Notes under the pieces: generated by a model
Databases searched by the model: none
What the model was told of the DNA's origin: nothing
Seen by the model: the letters and a program-made list of their open reading frames with translations, nothing else
From: Sphingomonas oleivorans
GTDB taxonomy: Bacteria; Pseudomonadota; Alphaproteobacteria; Sphingomonadales; Sphingomonadaceae
Assembly (NCBI RefSeq): GCF_003050615.1
Contig: NZ_NWBU01000011.1
Span: forward strand, 23,785 to 87,784
Direction: 5' to 3'
Length of the DNA stretch: 64,000 nt
Shown: positions 1-16,399 of the stretch, piece after piece
How the letters are laid out: each line of letters starts with the position of its first letter
Numbering within the stretch: the stretch's first letter is position 1
Made by a program: the position numbers and the translations under genes

Positions 1-69
1 TAGCTCAGTTGGTAGAGCATCGGTCTCCAAAACCGAGGGCCGTGGGTTCGAGTCCCCCCACTCCTGCCA
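1..69 (+). tRNA. tRNA-Trp (CCA), 5' end cut by window edge
   Basis: This is the 3' part of a tRNA gene; roughly the first eight bases lie outside the window. The anticodon stem (20-24 with 32-36) closes a seven-base loop CTCCAAA, which puts anticodon CCA at 27-29 and makes this tRNA-Trp. The T arm GGGTTCGAGTCCC is intact and CCA is encoded at 67-69. It lies just upstream of secE, a common arrangement in bacteria. Confidence 0.95.
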
Positions 70-121
70 CCTTCGGGTGACGCGAGTTAAGGCTCAGGGT
101 TCGGGAATAGGCGAGGTCCAG

Positions 122-157
122 GGCGCCGCCGGCTTCCAAAAAGAGCCGGACGGCGCC
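122..157 (+). terminator. Strong hairpin between tRNA-Trp and secE
   Basis: GGCGCCG (122-128) pairs with CGGCGCC (151-157). CCGGCT (129-134) pairs with AGCCGG (144-149), leaving one bulged A at 150 and a nine-base loop. No T-run follows, so it may be a 3' processing or stability structure of the tRNA transcript rather than a classical intrinsic terminator. Confidence 0.4.
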
Positions 158-206
158 TGACGGCCTCGTCGTCGCTGTTTTGGCGGCAAGCGAGTCGAGG
201 AAGAGC

Positions 207-404
207 GTGGCGAAGGTTTCACCGAGGGAATTCATCCGGCAGGTACAGGCCGAGAGGAAAAAGGTTTCCTGGCCCAGCCGCCGCGAGACGATGATGACCG
301 CGGTGATGGTCGTCATCATGACGGTGCTGCTCGGCATCTTCTTCTTCGGGGTGGACCAGTTCTTCAGCTGGGTCGTCCAGTCGCTGCTGACGCTGCTCGG
401 TTAA
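207..404 (+). CDS. secE: Preprotein translocase subunit SecE
   Basis: SecE is the small essential subunit of the SecYEG inner-membrane channel. The protein is short (65 aa from this start) with the conserved amphipathic stretch EFIRQVQAERKKVSWPSRRE followed by a single C-terminal membrane segment (TAVMVVIMTVLLGIFFFGV), the minimal one-TM form typical of non-enteric bacteria. GTG at 207 is chosen because GAGG at 197-200 is correctly spaced and the product then begins as in relatives (VAKVSPREF). An in-frame TTG at 180 would add nine residues. It is followed 21 bp later by nusG, the standard secE-nusG pair. Confidence 0.9.
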   Translation: MAKVSPREFIRQVQAERKKVSWPSRRETMMTAVMVVIMTVLLGIFFFGVDQFFSWVVQSLLTLLG

Positions 405-425
405 GCTTTCGGAGACAGGTCGATC

Positions 426-965
426 ATGTCGCGCTGGTACATCATCCACGCCTATTCGGGCTTCGAGAATAAGGTGAGGGAGGCGATCCTCGCGGACGCC
501 ACGCGCCTCGGCCTCGAAAGCCTGGTCGAAGCGGTGGAGGTGCCGACCGAGAAGGTCACCGAGGTCCGCCGCGGCAAGAAGGTGACGTCGGATCGGAAAT
601 TCTTCCCCGGCTATGTGCTGGCGAAGCTTTCGATGAACGACGATGTCTATCATCTCGTGAAGAACACGCCGAAGGTGACGGGCTTTCTCGGCTCCTCCGG
701 CAAGCCGCAGGCGATCAGCGATGCGGAGGCCGCGCGCATCCTCTCCACCAAGGAAGAGGCCGCCGCCGCGGCGCCCAAGAGCAAGATCAAGGTCGATTTC
801 GAGATTGGCGATCAGGTCAAGGTGCTCGAAGGACCGTTCGCCAGCTTCAACGGCGTGGTCGAGGAACTCGATTTCGATCGCAGCCGCGTCAAGGTTTCGG
901 TGTCGATCTTCGGTCGCGCCACCCCGGTCGAGCTCGAATTCGAGCAGGTCGAACGGGTCAAGTAA
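426..965 (+). CDS. nusG: Transcription termination/antitermination protein NusG
   Basis: NusG binds RNA polymerase, suppresses pausing, and couples transcription to ribosomes and Rho. At 179 aa the length is normal. The NGN domain fills about residues 1-110 (starting SRWYIIHAYSGFENKV, with FFPGYVLAKL in the middle). A KOW domain lies near residues 125-175 (DQVKVLEGPFASFNGVVEEL). The ATG is preceded by GGAGACAGG. The gene lies between secE and rplK as in most bacteria and is probably co-transcribed with secE. Confidence 0.97.
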   Translation: MSRWYIIHAYSGFENKVREAILADATRLGLESLVEAVEVPTEKVTEVRRGKKVTSDRKFFPGYVLAKLSMNDDVYHLVKNTPKVTGFLGSSGKPQAISDAEAARILSTKEEAAAAAPKSKIKVDFEIGDQVKVLEGPFASFNGVVEELDFDRSRVKVSVSIFGRATPVELEFEQVERVK

Positions 966-1045
966 TTCCGGGGTCGAAGCCGGATATGTGCGGGAGGCAG
1001 TGCCACTGCCGCTTGGACCGCTAAACCAAGCAGGGTGACTTAGTC

Positions 1046-1477
1046 ATGGCAAAGAAGATTACGGGCTATATCAAGCTCCAGGTTCCGGCCGGAAAGGCCA
1101 ATCCCTCGCCGCCGATCGGCCCGGCGCTCGGTCAGCGCGGCGTGAACATCATGGAATTCTGCAAGGCGTTCAACGCGCAGACCTCGGGCGAGGAAGTCGG
1201 CACGCCGCTGCCGACCGTCATCACCGTCTATGCGGATCGCAGCTTCTCCTTCGCGACCAAGACGCCGCCGGCGAGCTATCTGCTCAAGAAGGCCGCCAAT
1301 CTGAAGTCCGGCTCCAAGGCGCCGGGCAAGGAATCGGCCGGCACGATCAAGCGCTCGCAGGTCGCCGCGATCGCCGAGGCGAAGATGAAGGATCTCAACG
1401 CCAACGACATCGAGGCCGCGACCAAGACGATCGAAGGCTCCGCCCGCGCGATGGGCCTGCAGGTTGTGGAGGGCTGA
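1046..1477 (+). CDS. rplK: 50S ribosomal protein L11
   Basis: L11 forms the base of the GTPase-associated stalk on 23S rRNA and is needed for the RelA stringent response. The 143-aa product has the usual N-terminal proline-rich motif ([19 protein letters not shown]) and the C-terminal rRNA-binding domain. It sits 81 bp after nusG and 3 bp before rplA, so rplK and rplA form a translationally close pair. In well-studied bacteria L1 binds the mRNA leader of this pair; no such site was worked out here. Confidence 0.97.
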   Translation: MAKKITGYIKLQVPAGKANPSPPIGPALGQRGVNIMEFCKAFNAQTSGEEVGTPLPTVITVYADRSFSFATKTPPASYLLKKAANLKSGSKAPGKESAGTIKRSQVAAIAEAKMKDLNANDIEAATKTIEGSARAMGLQVVEG

Positions 1478-1480
1478 TCG

Positions 1481-2179
1481 ATGGCTAAGCTGACCAAGAA
1501 GGCGAAGGCGCTGGCCGCTGCCGTTGATTCGCTGAAGCTGCATGGCATTGACGAGGCGATCGGCCTCGCCAAGGCGCATGCCACCGCCAAGTTCGACGAG
1601 ACGATCGAGGTCGCGCTGAACCTCGGCGTCGATCCGCGCCATGCCGACCAGATGGTCCGTGGCGTCGTCACGCTCCCCAAGGGCACCGGCAAGGACGTTC
1701 GCGTCGCCGTCTTCGCCCGTGGCGCCAAGGCCGAGGAAGCCAAGGCCGCCGGTGCGGAGATCGTGGGTGCGGAAGATCTGCTCGAGACGATCCAGGGCGG
1801 CACGCTCGATTTCGATCGCTGCATCGCCACCCCGGACATGATGGGCCTGGTCGGCCGTCTCGGCAAGGTTCTCGGTCCGAAGGGCCTGATGCCGAACCCG
1901 AAGCTCGGCACCGTCACCATGAATGTCGGCGAGGCCGTCAAGGCCGCCAAGGGCGGCCAGGTCGAGTTCCGCGTCGAGAAGGCCGGCATCATCCATAGCG
2001 GCATCGGCAAGGCGAGCTTCCCGGCGGAAGATCTGCGCGCCAATTTCGACGCGTTCGTCGACGCCATCCTCAAGGCGAAGCCGGCCGGCGCCAAGGGCAA
2101 ATATCTCCGCAAGATCGCCGTGAGCTCCACCATGGGCCCGGGCGTGAAGGTGGACGTGGCCGAGCTTTCGGCCGCCTGA
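1481..2179 (+). CDS. rplA: 50S ribosomal protein L1
   Basis: L1 forms the mobile stalk at the ribosomal E site and is an autogenous repressor of the rplKA mRNA in enterobacteria. The 232-aa length is normal. The hallmark stretch [20 protein letters not shown] and the C-terminal [12 protein letters not shown] motif are intact. It follows rplK after 3 bp and ends before a structured spacer leading to rplJ. Confidence 0.97.
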   Translation: MAKLTKKAKALAAAVDSLKLHGIDEAIGLAKAHATAKFDETIEVALNLGVDPRHADQMVRGVVTLPKGTGKDVRVAVFARGAKAEEAKAAGAEIVGAEDLLETIQGGTLDFDRCIATPDMMGLVGRLGKVLGPKGLMPNPKLGTVTMNVGEAVKAAKGGQVEFRVEKAGIIHSGIGKASFPAEDLRANFDAFVDAILKAKPAGAKGKYLRKIAVSSTMGPGVKVDVAELSAA

Positions 2180-2181
2180 GA

Positions 2182-2477
2182 TTGACATCGTCCCGGCCCC
2201 CGTGGCCGGGACGATGGAAGAGATTGCCGGGGCGGGCTCGTCCTTCCCCGGCATGTACCGTCCGAGACAGCGGGTGTGGGGATCTGCCCCACTTAATCTC
2301 CCGCCAAGACGGGGAAGAGTTTTACCGGGTCATCCGTGCGATGGACCCCGGGTCTGCCATACGGAGCGATCCGTCAGGTCAGGCGACACTCCCCTCGGAC
2401 GGGCCACGGGACGGCGTATCAGTCCCATGGCTCAACCGCCCGGCGACCGTTTCGCCGGGCATGTAGTGGAGATTGGC
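2182..2477 (+). promoter_or_regulatory. Structured rplJ leader (probable L10 leader)
   Basis: This 296-bp stretch has no convincing gene. It starts with a perfect 10-bp hairpin, CGTCCCGGCC (2189-2198) with GGCCGGGACG (2204-2213) around a five-base loop. Near 2276-2291 GTGGGG can pair with CCCCAC. It ends with a perfect 9-bp hairpin, GCCCGGCGA (2438-2446) with TCGCCGGGC (2452-2460), that stops 17 bp before the rplJ start. Leaders at this position bind the L10(L12)4 complex and control rplJL translation in many bacteria. The hairpins are seen; the L10 function is inferred from position. Confidence 0.65.
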
Positions 2478-2993
2478 ATGGATCGAGCTCAAAAGTCCGA
2501 GCTGGTCGCCGAGCTGAACCGCACCTTCACCGAGACCAGCGTCGTCGTCGTGACGCGCAATCTCGGCCTCACCGTGGCCCAGTCCACGGCCTTGAGGAAC
2601 AAGATGCGCGAAGCGGGCGCCAGCTACAAAGTGGCCAAGAACCGCCTTGCCCGTATTGCCGTCGAAGGCACGCCCTATGGGAACATCAGCGATCTGCTGA
2701 CCGGTCCCACGGCGCTCAGCACCTCCGTCGATCCCGTCGCGGCCGCCAAGGTCGTCGTGGATTTCGCGAAGACCAACGACAAGTTGGAAATCGTCGGCGG
2801 CGCGATGGGCGAAACCGTGCTCGACGTGAACGGCGTGAAGGCCCTGGCCGAACTGCCGTCACTCGACGAACTGCGCGCCAAGATTGTGGGCCTCGTCCAG
2901 GCGCCCGCGACCAAGGTCGTCCAGATCGTCCAGGCACCGGCGGGCCAGCTGGCGCGCGTCTTCGGGGCCTATGCGGCCAAGGAAGAAGCCTGA
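2478..2993 (+). CDS. rplJ: 50S ribosomal protein L10
   Basis: L10 anchors the L7/L12 dimers to L11 and 23S rRNA at the base of the ribosomal stalk. The 171-aa product starts [13 protein letters not shown] and has the globular rRNA-binding domain followed by a C-terminal helix for L12 binding ([14 protein letters not shown]). The frame is open further upstream, but that part is leader RNA. ATG 2478 gives the normal length and lies just after the leader hairpin. rplL follows after 57 bp. Confidence 0.95.
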   Translation: MDRAQKSELVAELNRTFTETSVVVVTRNLGLTVAQSTALRNKMREAGASYKVAKNRLARIAVEGTPYGNISDLLTGPTALSTSVDPVAAAKVVVDFAKTNDKLEIVGGAMGETVLDVNGVKALAELPSLDELRAKIVGLVQAPATKVVQIVQAPAGQLARVFGAYAAKEEA

Positions 2994-3050
2994 CCTCTTA
3001 TCGTTACCAACTGAACTGACTGGGGCGTGCGCCCCTATTGGAGACTTAAA

Positions 3051-3428
3051 ATGGCAGACCTGCAGAAGCTTGTTGACGATCTTTCGGCCCTCACCGTTCT
3101 CGAGGCCGCCGAGCTTTCGAAGCTCCTCGAAGAGAAGTGGGGCGTTTCGGCCGCTGCGGCCGTCGCGGTTGCCGCTCCGGCCGCCGGTGGCAATGGCGCC
3201 GCCGCCGTCGAAGAGAAGACCGAGTTCGACGTGATCCTCACCGGCGACGGTGGCAAGAAGATCAACGTCATCAAGGAAGTCCGCGCCATCACCGGCCTGG
3301 GCCTGACCGAAGCCAAGGCGCTGGTCGAAGGCGCTCCGAAGGCCGTCAAGGAAGGCGCTTCGAAGGACGAGGCCGAGAAGATCAAGAAGCAGCTCGAGGA
3401 CGCCGGCGCGACCGTCGAACTCAAGTAA
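3051..3428 (+). CDS. rplL: 50S ribosomal protein L7/L12
   Basis: L7/L12 is the multicopy stalk protein that recruits elongation factors. The 125-aa product has an N-terminal dimerisation domain ([23 protein letters not shown]), an Ala/Pro-rich hinge ([17 protein letters not shown], about residues 36-52) and the compact C-terminal factor-binding domain ([20 protein letters not shown]). ATG 3051 is preceded by GGAG. A strong terminator follows 42 bp after the stop, which would let L12 be made in excess over RNA polymerase subunits. Confidence 0.97.
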   Translation: MADLQKLVDDLSALTVLEAAELSKLLEEKWGVSAAAAVAVAAPAAGGNGAAAVEEKTEFDVILTGDGGKKINVIKEVRAITGLGLTEAKALVEGAPKAVKEGASKDEAEKIKKQLEDAGATVELK

Positions 3429-3470
3429 GCTTCTTTGCCTGGCCGCAGCCGCGGCCGGCATCGACTTCGG

Positions 3471-3504
3471 AAAAGGGGCGGCCCGCAAGGGTCGCCCCTT
3501 TTTT
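3471..3504 (+). terminator. Intrinsic terminator after rplL
   Basis: AAAAGGGGCG (3471-3480) pairs with CGCCCCTTTT (3493-3502), with extra pairing inside and a run of six T at 3499-3504. The form is classical. It lies between rplL and rpoB and would end or attenuate the ribosomal-protein transcript. Confidence 0.85.
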
Positions 3505-3712
3505 GCGTCGACCATCGCCCCTCTCCACCCCATCACAGGATTAAGGGGCTTCCCCAAATCCAACAGCATCCCTATATGGCCATTCGAAATAGACGGCTCC
3601 TTCCCCCGCCTCCTCGGCGGGCAGAGCCGCCCTCCCTGCTCCCGGGACACGGTTTGAGTTGCGCACGAACCGCGAAGAATTGGGAGTTTTGCGAGGGTCA
3701 TCAGACGCTGGC

Positions 3713-3748
3713 AGTGCGGTTCCGATAGCCCGGGCCCGCACTTTTTTT
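3713..3748 (+). terminator. Second terminator-like attenuator upstream of rpoB
   Basis: AGTGCGG (3713-3719) pairs with CCGCACT (3736-3742), followed at once by a T-run to 3748. It lies 77 bp before the rpoB start. The 396-bp rplL-rpoB gap therefore contains two terminator-shaped hairpins and must also hold either read-through or a promoter for rpoBC. No promoter could be assigned with confidence. Confidence 0.7.
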
Positions 3749-3824
3749 CGTGGGGCATGCCCCCGAATCGGGCTGCAGATCCGCTGCGAGGCGGAAAAAA
3801 TTTGTACGGACGCGAGGTAAATTC

Positions 3825-7991
<4,167 letters not shown>

Positions 7992-7998
7992 CGGAAGC

Positions 7999-8036
7999 GG
8001 AAGGCACCCGGGCCATTTGCGGCCCGGGCGCCTTCC
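7999..8036 (+). other. Long hairpin in the rpoB-rpoC spacer
   Basis: GGAAGGC (7999-8005) pairs with GCCTTCC (8030-8036) and CCCGGGCC (8007-8014) pairs with GGCCCGGG (8021-8028), separated by a single A/C mismatch, with the six-base loop ATTTGC. That is 15 base pairs. No T-run follows, so RNA processing or stability is more likely than termination. Confidence 0.6.
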
Positions 8037-8092
8037 CGCCCGTCTCGCCCCTGCTTCCGCGCTGAATTCCTACTTCTTCGGAAGGAAGAGAA

Positions 8093-12361
<4,269 letters not shown>

Positions 12362-12392
12362 GCATCGGGGCTGACCGCCCCAGGCTGAACAG

Positions 12393-12430
12393 GAACGCCG
12401 TCGCACCCCGGTGCGGCGGCGTTCTTTTTT
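12393..12430 (+). terminator. Intrinsic terminator after rpoC
   Basis: GAACGCCG (12393-12400) pairs with CGGCGTTC (12417-12424), with inner pairs CGCAC/GTGCG, followed by a run of six or more T. It closes the large rpl-rpo transcript. Confidence 0.9.
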
Positions 12431-12657
12431 GCTCCATGTCGCCCCTGCGCAGGGATGGCGAAATCATTTGAACGCCACGCAAACCACCCCGACGCGCATG
12501 AGCGCCCCGAATTTTCCCCATGAAAATATCAGGATCGCTCCACGGACGGCCGCACGACGAGACCAGTCCGTCGCAGGAATGGGCTCGCGCGCATTCTCCT
12601 GCGACACCCTTCCCGTTACGCTGCAGCAACATCACCGGGGGCGGGGATCGCGACAAT

Positions 12658-13233
12658 ATGCTGAAATGCGCCAGAGCCATGCTGGTCTCGATCATGCTTG
12701 CCACGATCGCCTTCACGCCTGCCACAGCCGCCACCAAGACGAGCGGCACCTATTGGCAATGCGCCCCCTTCGCCCGCATGTTCTCCGGCATCCAGCTTTT
12801 CGGCGCCGCCTATAGCTGGTGGAACCAAGCCATCGGCCGTTATGCGCAGGGTTCGGCGCCCAAGGCCGGCGCGGTCCTCGTCTTCAAGTCGATCGGCTCG
12901 ATGCGCTCGGGCCATGTCGCGGTGGTCAGCAAGATCATCTCCGATCGCATGATCAAGGTCACCCATGCCAACTGGTCGGTCATCAACGGCACGCGCGGCC
13001 AGATCGAACGGGATGTGACCGTCGTCGACGCCTCCGAAAAGGGCGACTGGAGCAAGGTCCGCGTCTGGTACGATCCGATCAAGGCGATCGGCACCCATTC
13101 CTTCCCCGTTTATGGCTTCATCTATGATGGCGCCGCCAAGGCCGCCTCCGCGGTTGAAAAGGCTGCCGAGAAGGATGCGCCGCTGCTCCTCAAGCCCGAC
13201 GTGGAACCGGCGCTCGCCCCCGCTCAGTCCTGA
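12658..13233 (+). CDS. Secreted CHAP-domain protein
   Basis: The 191-aa product starts MLKCARAMLVSIMLATIAFTP, a signal peptide ending near AATA, so it is exported. The mature part has the CHAP cysteine/histidine arrangement: Cys in YWQCAPFAR, His in SGHVAVVSK and a further HANW motif. CHAP domains are amidases or endopeptidases that cut peptidoglycan peptides. The start at 12658 is chosen for the signal peptide; the frame is open about 46 codons further up. Its substrate and physiological role are not known. It is monocistronic or paired with the tiny ORF that follows. Confidence 0.75.
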   Translation: MLKCARAMLVSIMLATIAFTPATAATKTSGTYWQCAPFARMFSGIQLFGAAYSWWNQAIGRYAQGSAPKAGAVLVFKSIGSMRSGHVAVVSKIISDRMIKVTHANWSVINGTRGQIERDVTVVDASEKGDWSKVRVWYDPIKAIGTHSFPVYGFIYDGAAKAASAVEKAAEKDAPLLLKPDVEPALAPAQS

Positions 13234-13252
13234 CCGTCCGTCAGGTCCCGCG

Positions 13253-13399
13253 ATGAAGGGCCTCTACGCCCTCTTCCTCCTCGCGCTGCTGCTGCTTCCA
13301 ATGTATGCGGCGCTCCGCCGGCTGCGCAACCTGCCGCGCGAAACGCCGCCCGAGGAAGCGGACGATGCTGTGCGCCTACGGGAAAAGGACGGTTCCTAG
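13253..13399 (+). CDS. Small membrane protein, possibly 3'-truncated by IS630
   Basis: This is a 48-aa ORF with one hydrophobic segment (LYALFLLALLLLPMYAAL) followed by basic and acidic residues. It starts 19 bp after the CHAP gene. I do not recognise the family. Its stop codon TAG (13397-13399) is formed at a TA dinucleotide exactly where the IS630 remnant begins, and IS630 elements insert at TA. The original C-terminus may therefore have been cut off. Confidence 0.4.
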   Translation: MKGLYALFLLALLLLPMYAALRRLRNLPRETPPEEADDAVRLREKDGS

Positions 13400-13411
13400 A
13401 GCGTTTTTCAC

Positions 13412-14033
13412 TTAAGTGGCTGCATAGCCGCTGTTGCGGAGATAGTTGGCGCATTCATCGGGCGGGAAGCGGTGGAGGAGTTCGCCGATGCGGTCGCAGA
13501 CGGCATCGAAGGAGCGTTCGCCTGCCTTGCGGAGCAGCGTCTTGAGTTTGGCGAACACCTGCTCGATTGGGTTCAGGTCCGGGCTGTAGGGTGGGAGGAA
13601 GACCAGCCTGGCGCCGGTGGAACGGATAGCGCGGCGCACGGCCTTCCCCTTGTGGCTGCCAAGATTGTCCATGATGACAACGTCGCCGGGCTTGAGCGTT
13701 GGGACGAGGAACTGCTCGACGTAGGCGGTGAAACTCCTGCCGTTGATCGGGCCGTCGAGCAGGCACGGCGCGTCGATCCGATCGGAGCGCAGCGCCGCGA
13801 GGAAGGTCATGGTTTTCCAATGACCATGCGGCGCTCGGCCCCGCACCCGCTGTCCCTTGGGTCCCCAGCCATGGGTGCGAACCATGTTGGTTTTGGTCCA
13901 GGTCTCGTCGATGAAGACGAGCCGCTCAGCGGCGATCCTGCCCTGATAGCGCTTCCAGCTCGCGCGCCTGCGCGCCACGTCGCGCCTGTCTTGCTCGGAT
14001 CGCAGCAGCGTTTTTTTTGAACCGGATCCCCTC
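13412..14033 (-). pseudogene. IS630-family transposase, N-terminus lost
   Basis: The remaining part encodes the DDE_3 catalytic domain with all three acidic positions visible: [19 protein letters not shown] and [11 protein letters not shown]. The N-terminal helix-turn-helix half is absent, and the sequence runs into the end of an IS256-type element at about 14034. At 14011-14018 the coding strand has a run of eight A between the frames reading GIRFKK and [11 protein letters not shown]. This is the slippery site used by two-frame IS630 transposases, or a frameshift. Without the N-terminal half the element cannot move itself. Confidence 0.85.
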
Positions 14034-15150
14034 GGGACTGTCCGGAATTTTGTGCGCGGGGCCATAAGATGGAATGGAAAGAACCATCGTTATGGCTATC
14101 GACAAGGACGTGCTGGACCAGCTTCTGGCTGGCCGGGATCCGCAGGACCTGTTCGCCAAGGACAGCCTGCTCGACGAGCTGAAGAAGGCGCTGTCGGAGC
14201 GCATTCTGTCAGTGGAACTCGACGATCATCTGGAAAACGATAGCGCCGAAGGCGCCATCAACCGTCGGAACGGCAGCTCGAAGAAGACGATGGTGACCGG
14301 GACGTCGAAGGTGACGCTGGCGGTGTCGCGAGACCGGGCGGGCACCTTCGATCCGAAGCTGATCGCCAAATATCAGCGCCGCTTTCCCGATTTCGATGCG
14401 AAAATCATTTCGATGTACGCGCGCGGCATGACGGTGCGCGAGATCCGGGGGCATCTTGAGGAACTGTATGGCATCGACGTGTCGCCGGACCTCATTTCGA
14501 CGATCACGGACGCTGTCCTCGAGACCGTGTCGGAATGGCAGGGTCGGCCGCTGGACGCCAGCTATCCCCTGGTGTTTTTTGACGCGATCTGGCTGAAAAT
14601 CCGCGACGAAGGGTTCGTTCGCAACCAGGCGGCCTCCATCGCGCTCGGCATCCTTCCCGACGGTGCCAAGGAGATTCTCGACATCTGGATCGAGCAAATC
14701 GAGGACGCGAAATTCTGGCTGCGGGTCATGAACGAACTCGAGAACCGCGGCGTGGCCGATATCCTGATCGCCGTCGTCGACGGCCTCAAGGGCGGAGCCT
14801 GCCAGGAAGGTTCCGGCGATGCGCAGCATCGCTGGAAGGCAGGCGGAGGGCTTCCCGACGCCATCAATGCCGTGTTTCCGCAGACGGTGGTCCAAACCTG
14901 CGTGGTTCATCTGATCCGTAACTCGATGAGCTTCGCCTCCTGGAAAGACCGCAAGCTGATCGCGCAGAGCCTGCGCGCCATCTATCGGGCGGAAACACCT
15001 GAGGCCGGCATGGTGGCACTGAACGCTTTCGAGGAGAGCCACTGGGGCAAGAAATATCCCGCCATCGCCCAAAGCTGGCGCCGCCATTGGGATCAGGTCA
15101 TCCCATTCTTCGCGTTCAGTGAGGCGATCCGCCGGATCATCTACACCACA
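14034..15150 (+). pseudogene. IS256-family element, transposase 3'-truncated
   Basis: The left end begins GGGACTGTCCGGAATTTTGT at 14034, inside the IS630 remnant. The transposase starts at ATG 14092 (MAIDKDVLDQLLAG; an ATG at 14074 is also in frame). Recognisable parts are VFFDAIWLKIRDEG (first catalytic Asp), VVDGLKG (second Asp) and VVQTCVVHLIRNS. Reading stops resembling IS256 after RRIIYTT at about 15150, where relatives continue NAIESLN, so the C-terminus and third acidic residue are lost. A 19-residue insertion follows directly after DGLKG (see the palindromic element at 14791). Confidence 0.85.
14791..14848 (+). repeat. Palindromic mini-element, copy A (inside IS256)
   Basis: This block adds 57 nt in frame to the transposase. 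It folds as GCCTGCC (14797-14803) with GGCAGGC (14838-14844), then TTCC (14811-14814) with GGAA (14834-14837), one G-U pair, then GCGATGC (14816-14822) with GCATCGC (14826-14832) closing a 3-nt GCA loop. GGCGGAG occurs at both ends (14791-14797, 14842-14848). A second copy with the same architecture lies at 15669-15722 on the other strand. Confidence 0.75.
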
Positions 15151-15518
15151 GATGAGATGGACAAGAGCGCCCGCGCAAAATGTGCTATGGGTTTTGGGCG
15201 CGGGCGACTCCGAGGCGAAGAGCGGAACACCGGCTGCAAGTTCCGTCAGGCCGCCTTATCATAGTCCTGCCGATCTGGAGCGTCCGCGCACTTGCCTGGG
15301 CCATGTCTCCCACTGGGTGACGAAGTGCTCATAAGCCCGCTCGGCCTGTCGGGCGATTTCCATCTCCTGGTTGCGCAGTGACTTTTTATTGTAGACATGT
15401 GCAGGACCAGGCTGATTTCCCTTCTTCTGCGGCATGCCGGACTTCAGCTCCATCGCGCGCCGCTTGGTTGCGACCAGCGCCGGCCAGGCCCAGCGATAAT
15501 CTGCCTGCCTAGAGGCTG

Positions 15519-16399
15519 TTATGAACCTCCGCCAAGAGCAGCGACTTGTTGGGTCATGAGTGTTGCGAAGGCGACGAGGTGCAGGCCAGCGAGAGTTTGG
15601 GCATACCTTTCGTAATCCTTGACCAGCCTGCGGAAGCGTGTGGCCCAAGCGAAGGATCGTTCGCCCCCCTCCGCCGGCTTTCCACGTGCTTTGCACGCGG
15701 AACCTTCTTGGCCGGCTCCGCCCAGCGCCGTGGCAGCAGGACGAAGCCGCGCTTTGTCTCGGGTAATTTGACGACCTTGAGGTCGATGCCGTGCTTGTCG
15801 GCGGCCTGGCGGGCACGTTCGCCGGTATAGCCCTGATCGACCCAGGCGATTTCGACGCTCTCGTCTGTGACGGCCTGAATTGTTCTGGCAAGTTGCTCGA
15901 CCTGACCGCGATCCTCGGCGCTGGCGGGTGTGACATGAAGGGCGAGCAGATGGCCGAGCGTGTCGACCGCGATATGCAGCTTGGAGCCCTTCTTGCGCTT
16001 GGCGCCGTCGTAACCGGCACGCTCACCGCTTTCCGGCGTGGAACGCAATGTCCGGCTATCGATGATCGCTGCGCTCGGTTCAGCCGCGCGCCCCGCCGCC
16101 AGGCGCAGTACTGCCCTCAGGTCGTCGATCAGCGCCTCGAAGCATCCCGCCGCCATCCAGCGCTGCGTCTGCTGGTAGACCGCCGCCCAGGGCGGCAGGT
16201 CGTTCGGCATCCACCGCCACGGCGCGCCGGTCTTCACGATATAGCGCAGCCCGTTGAACACTTCACGAAGGCTGTGTTCCCGTTGCCCTGCATCTTCACG
16301 CTGCAGCGTCAGATACGGCACAACCAGCGACCATTCCTCATCGGATACGTCAGACGGATAAGGCTTGCGACGGTTCTCCATCCAAGCCTTTGAATCCAT
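15519..16399 (-). pseudogene. IS5-family transposase, frameshifted by a palindromic insert
   Basis: The gene starts MDSKAWMENRRKPYPSDVSD and has the DDE signatures AIIDSRTLRSTPESG and AWVDQGYTGER. After LLPRRW the expected ERSFAWATRFRRL is found in a different frame, ending at the TAA at 15519. Between them lies a 59-nt block (15663-15721) where relatives have about two codons. The frame shift separates the third catalytic residue (Glu of ERSF) from the rest, so the enzyme is inactive unless frameshifting occurs. Confidence 0.85.
15669..15722 (-). repeat. Palindromic mini-element, copy B (inside IS5 transposase)
   Basis: On the minus strand it starts GGCGGAGCCGGCC and ends GGCCGGCGGAG-like, matching copy A at both ends. 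It folds as GCCGGC with GCCGGC (15673-15678 and 15711-15716), TTCC with GGAA (15680-15683 and 15699-15702), a G-U pair, and CGTGC with GCACG (15685-15689 and 15693-15697) around a 3-nt loop. The shared single-strand block AAGGTTCC and the GGCGGAG ends are conserved; the stems differ from copy A by paired changes. Confidence 0.75.

Noticed and set aside
12658..13233. CHAP-domain gene as part of a prophage lysis module
   Set aside because: No holin, tail or capsid genes nearby; it has a signal peptide and chromosomal context.
14791..14848. The IS256 insert as a spliced intron
   Set aside because: It is far too short for a group I or II intron and has no splice-site consensus; a palindromic mini-element explains it better.
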